Both the position numbers and the translations under genes were made by a program. The notes below the pieces were generated by a model. The model made no database searches. It had not been told where the DNA came from and was given only the letters and a program-made list of their open reading frames with translations. A DNA stretch of 64,000 nt from Frigididesulfovibrio sp031551885 (GTDB taxonomy: Bacteria > Desulfobacterota > Desulfovibrionia > Desulfovibrionales > Desulfovibrionaceae): the NCBI GenBank assembly GCA_031551885.1, contig JAVBMX010000028.1, positions 1 to 64,000 of the forward strand, given 5' to 3'. Positions 28,477 to 35,452 of the stretch are shown piece by piece; positions within the stretch are counted from its first letter, which is position 1; each line of letters begins with the position of its first letter.

Positions 28477-28508
28477 AGGGAAACCCGTCGTTGCCCGAGG
28501 TTGTGCAT

Positions 28509-28635
28509 AGAGCAAATTAACTTTGAAAAATTAATTTGCTCCGGCAGCCGCGCAAGCGGATGCCCGCTCGCGCGGCTCGTTTGGAAGCCGGTCTGTAATA
28601 TGGTTTCTAAACATTTTCAAAGTAAAAATGTTCTC
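28509..28635 (+). repeat. Dispersed hairpin repeat, copy 2
   Basis: Hairpin A has an 11-bp perfect stem GAGCAAATTAA/TTAATTTGCTC (28510-28520 with 28531-28541). The centre CGCGCAAGCGG and CCGCTCGCGCGG (28550-28575) can pair. AATATGGTTTC follows at 28598-28608, and hairpin B is AACATTTT/AAAATGTT (28610-28617 with 28625-28632). It lies between the convergent ends of the xpaC-like and rhodanese genes, where it could also slow transcription. Confidence 0.75.
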
Positions 28636-28696
28636 GATATTTTCGGCTGCTCGGGTCGGCTCAACGAAGCATTCCAACACCTCGACCGTTTTGCGG

Positions 28697-29218
28697 TTAC
28701 GAGGTTTTCTTGTTCCACGGCATGATGGCCAGCAGGCGGGCCAAGCCGCAAAAGCCGGTAATACCCGCGAACACCAGCCCCGCGCCGACCAGACCGGCCA
28801 GAAGAGTGAACCCCGGGGCGACAAAGCGGCCGAGCAGAAGGAAGAGCAGCACCAACGAGCCGGCGCCGATCTGCACCTGACGCATGATGGGCAGGGGAAC
28901 GGCGCTGCGTTCGACGGGCAGCTCGGCCTCGATCCAGGCGTTCAGGCCGCCTTCCAGGATGTGGGCTTCCGCATGACCTCTGGCCGCCAGAATATCTTCC
29001 GCCGCTTTGGTGCGTCTGCCCGAACGGCAAAAGTAAACCACCGCCCGCTCGAGAGCGGCGTCAGCCAGCAGGTGCCGCAAGACGGAAAGTGGTTGCAGAC
29101 GTGCGCCGGGGAGGCGCAGTTCCCGGTATTCATCGGTTTCGCGGATATCCACGGCAATGAGGGACCCCTCGGCCAAACGCTTGGCCGCCTCGGCGGGGCT
29201 GATGAAAGGCAGGGGCAT
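28697..29218 (-). CDS. Rhodanese-like protein with C-terminal membrane domain
   Basis: A 173-residue fusion of a single rhodanese domain and a DUF2892-like membrane hairpin. The persulfide-forming loop is FCRSGRRT with Cys64, preceded by VDIRETDEYRELRLPGA. Hydrophobic segments at about 115-135 and 140-165 include GSLVLLFLLLGRFVAPGF and end LLAIMPWNKK. It would place a sulfurtransferase at the inner face of the membrane; the sulfur donor and acceptor are unknown. ATG 29218 has GGAGG 6 bases upstream. It lies downstream of roo in the same direction, separated by hairpins. Confidence 0.85.
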   Translation of the reverse strand: MPLPFISPAEAAKRLAEGSLIAVDIRETDEYRELRLPGARLQPLSVLRHLLADAALERAVVYFCRSGRRTKAAEDILAARGHAEAHILEGGLNAWIEAELPVERSAVPLPIMRQVQIGAGSLVLLFLLLGRFVAPGFTLLAGLVGAGLVFAGITGFCGLARLLAIMPWNKKTS

Positions 29219-29368
29219 GCGCACCTCCGAAGTTGGTAATGCGGAGAACGTAAGAATGAGTTCGGCGTGAGTCAATCGAGATCTTTCGGGGTACCGGCAG
29301 CCGTCACGACGGGGTGATGGACGGTTTCAGGCGAGAACATGATTCTCCAAAGGCCGCTTGAACGTGTA

Positions 29369-29448
29369 GGGCCGGCTTTGCAAAGCAAAACCGGCCCACA
29401 CATCGAGGGGGTTCGGGGGGAACCATTTCCCCCGGCCGCCGGAGGCAT
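29369..29448 (-). terminator. Hairpins between roo and the rhodanese gene
   Basis: Two GC-rich hairpins follow roo on the minus strand: GGGGGAA/TTCCCCC-type around 29412-29436 and GGGCCGG/CCGGCCC (29369-29375 with 29391-29397). Neither has a proper T run after it on the minus strand, so termination, if any, would be weak. The 237-base gap otherwise holds the Shine-Dalgarno for the rhodanese gene. Confidence 0.35.
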
Positions 29449-29455
29449 CGTTCTT

Positions 29456-30664
29456 TTACGCCAAGCACTTGGCGATGAGGGCCTGCCCCAGTTCTTTGCC
29501 CATATCAAAGCAGAGCTTGGCGGCATCGTGGCCGGGCACAAACTTGTGTTTGACCGGGGACACGGGCAATTCCATACCCATGGAGCCGAGCCACTCGTTG
29601 ATGATGTTCACGCATTCCCCGGACCAGCCGAAGGAACCAAAGGCGCCGCCGATGCGGTTTTGCGGGCGCAATCCTTTCATATAGGTGAGCATCTTGGCGA
29701 CTTCGGGTAAAATACCGTTGTTGTGGGTGGGGGAACCGACAACGACCAAGCCGCAACGGGCCAATTCCGTCATGACGGCGCTGTGGTGGTTGCTTTTGAG
29801 ATCCATGATTCGGTAAGGCACCCCTACCGAGGCCAAGCCCTCGGCTACGGAGTAGGCCATCTTTTCCGTGCTGTGCCACATGGTGTCGTACACAATCAGA
29901 GCGCGTTTGTTCGGCTTTTGCAGCGCGAAGCGCTCGTAGGTGGAAAGCACGTGGGCGACTTCTTCACGGGTGCGGAAGATCAGGCCGTGATCCGGGGCGA
30001 TCATGTCGATTTCCAGCTTCATTTCCCTCACTTGGCCGAGCACCTTGATCACCTGAGGCGAGAACGGTAGCACGATGTTGTGGTAATACTCCGTCATGGC
30101 GTGATCCAAGGCGGCGCGGTCGATTTCGTCGCTGTAGCGCTCGGAAGAGGCGATGTTCTGGCCGAAGGCGTCGTTGCTGATCAGCAGCTTGTCTTCGGGA
30201 ATGTAGGAAAACATGCTGTCCGGCCAGTGGAGCATGCGGGTTTCAAGAAAATGGATGGAGCGTTTGCCGATGGAAATGGAATCGCCGCTTTTGACCACCT
30301 GGATCGGCCAGCCCTCGGTATTGAAGTGGGCTTCCATGGCCTTTTGCCCCATGGGCGAGGTGAAGATTTTTTCCGGGTTGCAGGCCGCGACGAGTTGGGG
30401 CAGGGCGCCGGAGTGATCCAGCTCCACATGGTTGACCACAATGTAGTCCACTTTTTCCGGAGGCGTCACGTGGGCGAGCCGGCAGAGCATGGAGGATACA
30501 TGAGAGGCTTTGACCGTATCGAAAAGCACGGTTTTTTCGTCTTTGACGACATACGCGTTGTATGTGGTGCCGCGCGGCGACAGAGAGTAACCGTGGAAGT
30601 CGCGGCTTTCAAAGTCGACACTGCCTACCCAGAAAATATCTTTTTTAATCTCAAGTGGTTTCAT
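29456..30664 (-). CDS. roo: Rubredoxin:oxygen oxidoreductase (flavodiiron protein)
   Basis: Terminal component that reduces O2 to water (and in some relatives NO) with electrons from rubredoxin, protecting an anaerobe from oxygen. The N-terminal beta-lactamase-like diiron domain has HVELDH (His79, Glu81, Asp83, His84) plus later ligands in DAFG and APDHGLIFR. The C-terminal flavodoxin domain (about 255-402) has YDTMWHSTEKMA, VVGSPTHNNG and GSFGWSGECVN for FMN binding. Length is 402 residues, exactly the family size. It follows the rubredoxin gene on the minus strand, the classical Desulfovibrio rbo-rub-roo order. Confidence 0.97.
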   Translation of the reverse strand: MKPLEIKKDIFWVGSVDFESRDFHGYSLSPRGTTYNAYVVKDEKTVLFDTVKASHVSSMLCRLAHVTPPEKVDYIVVNHVELDHSGALPQLVAACNPEKIFTSPMGQKAMEAHFNTEGWPIQVVKSGDSISIGKRSIHFLETRMLHWPDSMFSYIPEDKLLISNDAFGQNIASSERYSDEIDRAALDHAMTEYYHNIVLPFSPQVIKVLGQVREMKLEIDMIAPDHGLIFRTREEVAHVLSTYERFALQKPNKRALIVYDTMWHSTEKMAYSVAEGLASVGVPYRIMDLKSNHHSAVMTELARCGLVVVGSPTHNNGILPEVAKMLTYMKGLRPQNRIGGAFGSFGWSGECVNIINEWLGSMGMELPVSPVKHKFVPGHDAAKLCFDMGKELGQALIAKCLA

Positions 30665-30736
30665 CGCGTATCCTCATATGAAAACGGCATGGAAGCCGGA
30701 AATGTTCGGGGGACCCGGCGCGCGCCGGGAGCGGAA

Positions 30737-30760
30737 ACGGCCCCTTGGGAGAGGGGCCGT
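30737..30760 (-). terminator. Hairpin between rubredoxin and roo genes
   Basis: ACGGCCCC (30737-30744) pairs with GGGGCCGT (30753-30760). On the minus strand it is followed only by TTCC, so it is probably a partial terminator or an mRNA-stability element that sets lower roo expression relative to rubredoxin and desulfoferrodoxin. Confidence 0.4.
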
Positions 30761-30783
30761 CTGGTACCATAACGTTGTGCGGC

Positions 30784-30942
30784 TTATTCCGGTTCAAAGT
30801 CGGCTTTCGAGGCGCCACAGATGGGGCAGACCCAGTCGGCCGGGATTTTGTCGAAGGGAGTGCCGGGGGCGATGCCGCTGTCGGGGTCACCTTCCGCCGG
30901 GTCGTAAACATAGCCGCAAACGGTGCAGACGTACTTTTGCAT
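30784..30942 (-). CDS. rub: Rubredoxin
   Basis: A 52-residue mononuclear iron redox protein with the four ligands Cys6, Cys9, Cys39 and Cys42 in YVCTVCGYVYDP and DWVCPICGASK, standard rubredoxin spacing. It carries electrons to the flavodiiron protein Roo and to the superoxide reductase centre of desulfoferrodoxin. ATG 30942 follows AAGGAAG; in-frame upstream codons overlap the desulfoferrodoxin gene and do not look like rubredoxin. It lies 19 bases downstream of the desulfoferrodoxin gene, implying one transcript. Confidence 0.97.
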   Translation of the reverse strand: MQKYVCTVCGYVYDPAEGDPDSGIAPGTPFDKIPADWVCPICGASKADFEPE

Positions 30943-30961
30943 GCGAAGACTTCCTTGCGTT

Positions 30962-31336
30962 TTAGGCCTTCCAGTGGCCGTGCAGGTTACAATACTCGCG
31001 GGCTGAAACAGTGGAAGCGGAAACACAGAATTCGGCTTCCGGAGCTTCACCGGGCTTCAAGAACCGCGTGTAGGAAATACCGTCGGCGACCAGTTCGATC
31101 CATTGGATCCAATGTTTCTCTTCCATAGGGTGCGCCACGGCGCCCACTTTCACTTTGTAGCCGGTGGGAGTTTTTTCCACAACAGGCACGTGCTTTTCTT
31201 TGGCGCCGTCGGTGGTGCCTTCCTTCATCAATTTCATGGGAGAGCCGCAGCAAACCAAATCGCCGTCACCGGCGTTCAGTACTTCGACAATATTGCCACA
31301 AGCTTCACATTTGTAGATTTCGAGCATGGCGGGCAT
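30962..31336 (-). CDS. dfx: Desulfoferrodoxin (superoxide reductase, two-iron type)
   Basis: Reduces superoxide to hydrogen peroxide in the cytoplasm. The N-terminal desulforedoxin domain binds Fe with Cys10, Cys13, Cys29 and Cys30. The C-terminal superoxide reductase centre uses His49, His69, His75, Cys116 and His119, with the nearby Glu47-Lys48 of KEKHVP that gates the active site. All ligands are present and the length of 124 residues is typical of the 2Fe class. AAGGAGG lies 6 bases before ATG 31336, which is preferred to the next Met at residue 4. First gene of the oxygen-defence set with rubredoxin and roo downstream. Confidence 0.97.
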   Translation of the reverse strand: MPAMLEIYKCEACGNIVEVLNAGDGDLVCCGSPMKLMKEGTTDGAKEKHVPVVEKTPTGYKVKVGAVAHPMEEKHWIQWIELVADGISYTRFLKPGEAPEAEFCVSASTVSAREYCNLHGHWKA

Positions 31337-31406
31337 GGAATCCTCCTTGCGGGTTGATGGTTTCGCCTTATATCGGCATACCGTTCCCGCGTGTCGTCGT
31401 CAATGA

Positions 31407-31421
31407 TAATTCTGAGAATAA
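31407..31421. promoter_or_regulatory. Possible Fur/PerR-type operator upstream of dfx
   Basis: TAATTCTGAGAATAA contains the perfect 11-bp palindrome ATTCT-G-AGAAT, 71 bases upstream of the dfx start, in an AT-rich patch. It resembles the 7-1-7 boxes used by Fur-family regulators such as PerR, with several mismatches. CCTAATAAGG at 31424-31433, nearly palindromic, lies alongside. No regulator gene is in the window. Confidence 0.35.
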
Positions 31422-31595
31422 CTCCTAATAAGGATTCAGGTCAAGACCAAATCGGAGGGAATTCACCGAGTTCGCCTCGGCCTGTAAGCAGGGAAGTTTG
31501 GAGTTTTCCAACATCCCCGCTTACGGGCCGGTATGACGGCAAAAAACCGAAAATATACTTTTGTTGATACGGCCGCGCAGGGGGCCATGATGTGA

Positions 31596-32087
31596 TCAGA
31601 TCGAAATGAACGGCCCGTTGAAGGCGAGTGCGGTGATTTCATACAAGATTTTCCCGCGCGGGGCGTCCACCGAGGCCTCGTCGCCCACGTTTTTGCCGAG
31701 CAGGGCGCGGCCGACGGGAGAAAAGACGGAGATGGCGCCTTTGCCGGCAAAGTCGGTTTCATCCGGCCCGACCAGCGTATAGCGGCGTTCTTCGTCGGTT
31801 TCCAGGTCCAGCAGTTCCACGGTGGCGCCGAAGATCACCTTGTCGCTTCTCAGAACGGCGGTGTCGACCACATTAAAGCGGGCCATGCGCGATTCGATGA
31901 AGGTAATCTTGGCTTCAAGCATGCCTTGGCGCTCACGCGCGGCGTCGTAGCCTGCGTTTTCGCTCAGGTCGCCTTCTTCCCGAGCTTCCTTGATGGCTTG
32001 GATAACGCCGGGACGCTCGCTTTTAAGGCGTTCCAGCTCCACCTTCAGGCGTTCGAATCCTTCAACGGAAATAGGAATACTTTCCAT
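31596..32087 (-). CDS. greA: Transcription elongation factor GreA
   Basis: Binds the RNA polymerase secondary channel and stimulates cleavage of backtracked RNA. The N-terminal coiled coil has FERLKVELERLKSERPGVIQ and the tip EAREEGDLSENAGYDAARERQ, whose acidic residues (GDLSENAEY-type) support cleavage. The C-terminal FKBP-like domain ends SPVGRALLGKNVGDEASVDAPRGK. Length is 163 residues. ATG 32087 has AAGAGG 8 bases upstream; upstream in-frame codons are not family-like. The 259 bases to dfx contain a hairpin at 31478-31530 without a T run, so read-through into dfx is possible. Confidence 0.94.
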   Translation of the reverse strand: MESIPISVEGFERLKVELERLKSERPGVIQAIKEAREEGDLSENAGYDAARERQGMLEAKITFIESRMARFNVVDTAVLRSDKVIFGATVELLDLETDEERRYTLVGPDETDFAGKGAISVFSPVGRALLGKNVGDEASVDAPRGKILYEITALAFNGPFISI

Positions 32088-32368
32088 GGCAGAAATCCTC
32101 TTGAGTATGAAAAAGTCCAGAGACAATCTGCCTCTGGACGGCGGTGTTGATGTACACGTCGCGATTCGCAACGCTGAGTAACTACCTAAGTCGAAAACAT
32201 GAGGAAGTCAAGCCGTGCCGGTGCCGCGTTGCCTGCCCGCCCGGCAAGGATAATTCTTTTGTGGCGCAAAGGATATGCGCTGGAATTGACCCGGCCGGGC
32301 ACACCGGGTATCTTCTTGGGAACATCATCCTCGTCCGATAGATAAAAGTTGTATATTTCGGAGACCTT

Positions 32369-33157
32369 ATGAAAATAGGCGTCGTTGCTTCTCTTTTGTT
32401 GTGCCTCTCGCTGCCTTTGCAGGGCTGTATCCCCAAACGGGTTACAGAGCAGACTTTGGCTGCGGAACGGTACGGCGACGTCAGCGGCTTTCCGGCCGTG
32501 AAAGGTTCCCAAACGTTGCAGTTGAAGAAAACGTTCCGCATCACCCTGCCTGGCGGTTGGCATTACGACCCGGATGTGGAATCGCGCACGTTGTTCAATG
32601 TCAAAGCCGTCATGTTCGCCTGGAACGACTGTTCCGGTATGCAGAATCCTCCCGTGTTTCTGGAATATAAAGAAGGACCGAGAGGGAACATGCCCTCGCA
32701 GGAGGAACTGGCGAATCTGTCGCCGGCGGATGCCGAAGATCTGAAGGCGGCTTTTCGGACGTCCACGCAGTCCCAGTTGAAGGTGGAGTCGGTTGAAATC
32801 GTTTCGTTCAACGGGTTGCGCGGCATAACGGTGAAAAGCGTCGTCAGCGCCTCCCGCCAGCCGACCCAAATGTATTACAGCCTGAAGATACCTGTGGGCG
32901 ACACGTTGGCCAGCTTCCTTTTTGCCTATTTTGAGCGCCAGGACGGCCCCTATCTGGATAAAGACATGCGGAGGGTCTTCAGTTCCATCGAATTGGTAAA
33001 GCCGGTCAAGCCGCAAAAGCGCAGAGCTCCGCCCCAAACCGCTTCCCCCCAGACCAAGCCCACCCAGGGAGCGCCTGAACAAAACAAAACCACGCCGCAA
33101 AGCGCGTCGGCCGGTCAGGGTGCGCGTGTGCAAGAAACAGCGCCCGCAAAGAAGTAG
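32369..33157 (+). CDS. Lipoprotein of unknown function
   Basis: A 262-residue exported lipoprotein. The signal peptide MKIGVVASLLLCLSLPLQGC ends in a lipobox with Cys20. The mature part has no recognised domain; it contains SGFPAVKGSQTLQLKKTFRI, a beta-rich central region and a tail rich in Pro, Gln, Thr and Lys from about 215, probably a flexible linker. The lipobox is followed by Ile-Pro, not Asp, so outer-membrane sorting is likely. CGGAG lies 6 bases before ATG 32369. It stands alone, ending just before the long hairpin at 33181. Confidence 0.8.
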   Translation: MKIGVVASLLLCLSLPLQGCIPKRVTEQTLAAERYGDVSGFPAVKGSQTLQLKKTFRITLPGGWHYDPDVESRTLFNVKAVMFAWNDCSGMQNPPVFLEYKEGPRGNMPSQEELANLSPADAEDLKAAFRTSTQSQLKVESVEIVSFNGLRGITVKSVVSASRQPTQMYYSLKIPVGDTLASFLFAYFERQDGPYLDKDMRRVFSSIELVKPVKPQKRRAPPQTASPQTKPTQGAPEQNKTTPQSASAGQGARVQETAPAKK

Positions 33158-33180
33158 TTCTTTTTCTCGACACGGGGTAC

Positions 33181-33229
33181 CCGCCCTACGAAAGAGCCCG
33201 CGCATGACGCGGGCTCTTTCGTAGGGCGG
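33181..33229. repeat. 22-bp perfect stem-loop after the lipoprotein gene
   Basis: Positions 33181-33202 pair perfectly with 33208-33229 around the 5-base loop CATGA; the arms begin CCGCCCTACGAAAGAG. No T run follows; instead the 9-bp tandem repeat begins at 33228. It could act as a terminator or mRNA-end stabiliser. Confidence 0.8.
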
Positions 33230-33326
33230 GGCAAGCGGGGCAAGCGGGGCAAGCGGGGCAAGCGGGGCAAGCGGGGCAAGCGGGGCAAGCGGGGCAAGCG
33301 GGGCAAGCGGGGCAAGCGGGGCAAGG
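33228..33326. repeat. Tandem repeat of GGGGCAAGC, 11 units
   Basis: Ten perfect copies of the 9-bp unit GGGGCAAGC (33228-33317) and an eleventh with one changed base (33318-33326). The first unit overlaps the end of the stem-loop 33181-33229. Because the unit is three codons long, frames through it encode only Leu-Pro-Arg repeats and similar; no gene is supported. Copy number is likely variable between strains. Confidence 0.9.
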
Positions 33327-33427
33327 AGGGGAGGAAGAAGGGAACGTCAGGGCGGAATGTTTTTGCCCGCCGGTGGTTGTACGACGAGGGCGTCACGCGC
33401 TTATCCGCCGGCTCATCATGGGCAAAC

Positions 33428-33460
33428 AAAAAGGACTTCGGCCATTCCGAAGTCCTTTTT
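33428..33460. terminator. Bidirectional rho-independent terminator
   Basis: AAAAAGGACTTCGG (33428-33441) pairs perfectly with CCGAAGTCCTTTTT (33447-33460) across a 5-base loop. A-run and T-run flanks make it functional in both directions: it ends the minus-strand hisA transcript (stop at 33485) and any plus-strand transcript from the lipoprotein gene. Confidence 0.85.
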
Positions 33461-33484
33461 GTCTTTCTGAAGACTGCACCGGTC

Positions 33485-34222
33485 TCAGTCCTGGGAGGCG
33501 ATCCACTCCATGGCGCGGGTCAGATCCAGGGTGCCCTCGTACAGGGCCCGGCCGCTGATGGCGCCTTCCAGTTTGCCCTCGCCGCGTGAGAGCGGATAGA
33601 GGGCCTTGATGTCCTCAATGGTGGCCACACCGCCCGCCGCGATGACCGGCAGGGGGCTTTTGCGACAAAGCTTGGTCAAAAACGGGAGGTTGACCCCGAC
33701 CTGCATGCCGTCGCGGTCGATATCCGTGTGGATGATGAAGGCCGCGCCGTTGTCGGCCAAGGTCGGCACCACCTCAAAGATGGTTTGGCCGGAATCTTCC
33801 ACCCAGCCTTTGGTCTTTAAGCGCTCTCCAACCGTATCCAGCGATACGCCCACTTTGCCGGGCAGGGCCGAAGCAATGGAGGCGAATCGGTCGGGCTGCT
33901 CCAGAGCCAGGGTGCCGACGATCAATCGGGCGATTCCGGCGTCGACATACGCCTTGGCGGTCTCCAGGTCGCGGATGCCGCCGCCCATTTGGATGGGGAT
34001 GGACAGCGCGTCGCACATCCGCTTGATCAGTGGCAGGTTCACCGGCTTTCCGGCAAAGGCTCCGTCCAGATCCACCAGATGCAGGCGCTCGGCGCCGAGC
34101 TTTTCCCATTGCAGGGCGGCCTCCACCGGGTCGGAGGCGAAAACCGTGACGTCGTCCGCGCGCCCTTTTTTCAGGCGTACGCACTTGCCGTCTTTGATGT
34201 CGACCGCCGGGTAAACGATCAC
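33485..34222 (-). CDS. hisA: HisA: phosphoribosylformimino-AICAR-phosphate isomerase
   Basis: Histidine biosynthesis isomerase with a TIM-barrel fold. It starts VIVYPAVDIKDGKCVRL with the catalytic Asp8, and has the duplicated phosphate-binding glycine motifs IQMGGGIRDLETA and VIAAGGVATIEDI, plus HTDIDRDGMQVG with the second catalytic Asp. Length is 245 residues. The start is GTG 34222, overlapping the stop of the upstream lipoprotein gene as GTGA; longer in-frame sequence is not family-like. Last gene of the guaB-guaA-tatB-tatC-hisB-lipoprotein-hisA run and followed by a strong terminator. Confidence 0.95.
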   Translation of the reverse strand: MIVYPAVDIKDGKCVRLKKGRADDVTVFASDPVEAALQWEKLGAERLHLVDLDGAFAGKPVNLPLIKRMCDALSIPIQMGGGIRDLETAKAYVDAGIARLIVGTLALEQPDRFASIASALPGKVGVSLDTVGERLKTKGWVEDSGQTIFEVVPTLADNGAAFIIHTDIDRDGMQVGVNLPFLTKLCRKSPLPVIAAGGVATIEDIKALYPLSRGEGKLEGAISGRALYEGTLDLTRAMEWIASQD

Positions 34223-34857
34223 AGGCCCAGATCCTTGATGGCTTTTTCCATGCCTTCTTTGGCCAAATCCGCCGCCGTGACCCACTTGCCGCCGCGCTGC
34301 ATGAACTTGCCGGCATCCAGCAGGTTCGAGGTCAGGGCGGACTGGGTTTCATCGTAACGCGAGCGGGAGATGAGCGTTTCGTTGCGCACGTCGATGATGT
34401 AGGTGTCCATGACCACGCGGGCCGGGGATTCCACGCCGTACTCGCCGCCGTCGCGTTCGCGCCATTCGACGATTTGCGGCACGATCAGCAGGTCCACGCC
34501 CATGCAGCGCCCCACGGCGGACCAGCGGCGCAAAGCGGCGCGATGCCCTTCGGCGGCATGCACGGTTTTGGCGCAGTCGGCCGCGCCGCGGCCCTGGACG
34601 TAGCTGCGTTTGGTTTTCTCACGCAGAGTCGCGGACCAGAGCGTATCCAGCTCGGCAAGAGTCTGCCCGTTGATGGGGCGGATGTCGTCCGTCATGTAAC
34701 CGGCCAGCAGATCCGCCGTTCCTTTGGGCTGCGTGTAGAACGCCGTGCCGATGGAAAGATTGCCCACCGGAATGGGGGGCTGTTTGGGCGTGGTGCAGGC
34801 GGACAAGACCATGAGCAGAGCGACTGTGAAGGACAGTCTGAGAACAGTTTTGGACAT
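34219..34857 (-). CDS. Lipoprotein embedded between hisB and hisA
   Basis: A 212-residue exported lipoprotein with signal peptide and lipobox LMVLSAC (Cys21). The mature protein contains LAGYMTDDIRPINGQTLAEL, a conserved-looking DLLIVPQIVEWRERDGGEYGV and SPARVVMDTYIIDV, a pattern seen in periplasmic proteins that report variable 'stress' or assembly functions, but no named family was recognised. Its ATG and stop overlap hisB and hisA by 1 and 4 bases, so it is tightly coupled to histidine genes although it cannot be a biosynthetic enzyme. Gly/Thr after the Cys suggests outer-membrane anchoring. Confidence 0.85.
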   Translation of the reverse strand: MSKTVLRLSFTVALLMVLSACTTPKQPPIPVGNLSIGTAFYTQPKGTADLLAGYMTDDIRPINGQTLAELDTLWSATLREKTKRSYVQGRGAADCAKTVHAAEGHRAALRRWSAVGRCMGVDLLIVPQIVEWRERDGGEYGVESPARVVMDTYIIDVRNETLISRSRYDETQSALTSNLLDAGKFMQRGGKWVTAADLAKEGMEKAIKDLGL

Positions 34858-35444
34858 TAGTCCAACCTCCCTTTGGTGCTGAGGGTGCCGGTTTCGGCTT
34901 GAGCGACGGCCGCGCGGACGGCCAGGCCAAGGCCTTTGCAGGCCGACTCCAGAAGATGGTGGCCGTTTTGGCCGTACAAAAACGCAATATGCAGGTTCAT
35001 TCCGGCCTTGGCTGCCAGGGATTTGAAAAACTCCCGCCAGACGTCGCTTTCCTCCCCGGCCATGACCGGGGGCAAAAGTTCCGCTCCGCGCCAGACCAGA
35101 AACGAACGGCCGGAAAAATCAACGCAGACTTCGGCCAGGGCTTCATCCATGGGCACGCGAGCCGAACCCACGCGGGCGATGTTCTTTCTGTCGCCCAAGG
35201 CTTCGGCCAGGGCCGCTCCCAGGCACAGTCCCACGTCTTCCACGGAATGGTGGGCGTCGACCTTCAGGTCGCCCTTGCAGGTCAGGGAAAGATCAAAACG
35301 AGCCCAGTGGGCGAACAGGGTCAGAAAGTGATCGGCGAGCCCGAATCCGGTATCCACCGACACTTCCCCTCGACCGTCCACCGTGAGGGCGAGCGAAATA
35401 TCCGTTTCCGCCGTGGTGCGGGCGTATGTCGCTTTGCGGCTCAT
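34857..35444 (-). CDS. hisB: Imidazoleglycerol-phosphate dehydratase
   Basis: Mn-dependent dehydratase of histidine biosynthesis, monofunctional (195 residues, without the phosphatase domain). Diagnostic metal-binding motifs are DAHHSVEDVG (near 63-72) and GQNGHHLLESACKGL near the C-terminus, with HFLTLFAHWARFDL in place of the usual FFDHML region. AGAGGAAG precedes ATG 35444. It starts 8 bases after tatC and overlaps the next lipoprotein gene by one base. Confidence 0.95.
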   Translation of the reverse strand: MSRKATYARTTAETDISLALTVDGRGEVSVDTGFGLADHFLTLFAHWARFDLSLTCKGDLKVDAHHSVEDVGLCLGAALAEALGDRKNIARVGSARVPMDEALAEVCVDFSGRSFLVWRGAELLPPVMAGEESDVWREFFKSLAAKAGMNLHIAFLYGQNGHHLLESACKGLGLAVRAAVAQAETGTLSTKGRLD

Positions 35445-35452
35445 AGCTTCCT

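Noticed and set aside
31478..31530. Terminator between greA and dfx
   Set aside because: GGCCTGTAAGC/GCTTACGGGCC forms a hairpin with an internal loop, but no T run follows on either strand.
33228..33326. CRISPR array
   Set aside because: The units are 9 bp and contiguous, with no spacers; it is a simple tandem repeat, and no cas gene is present.
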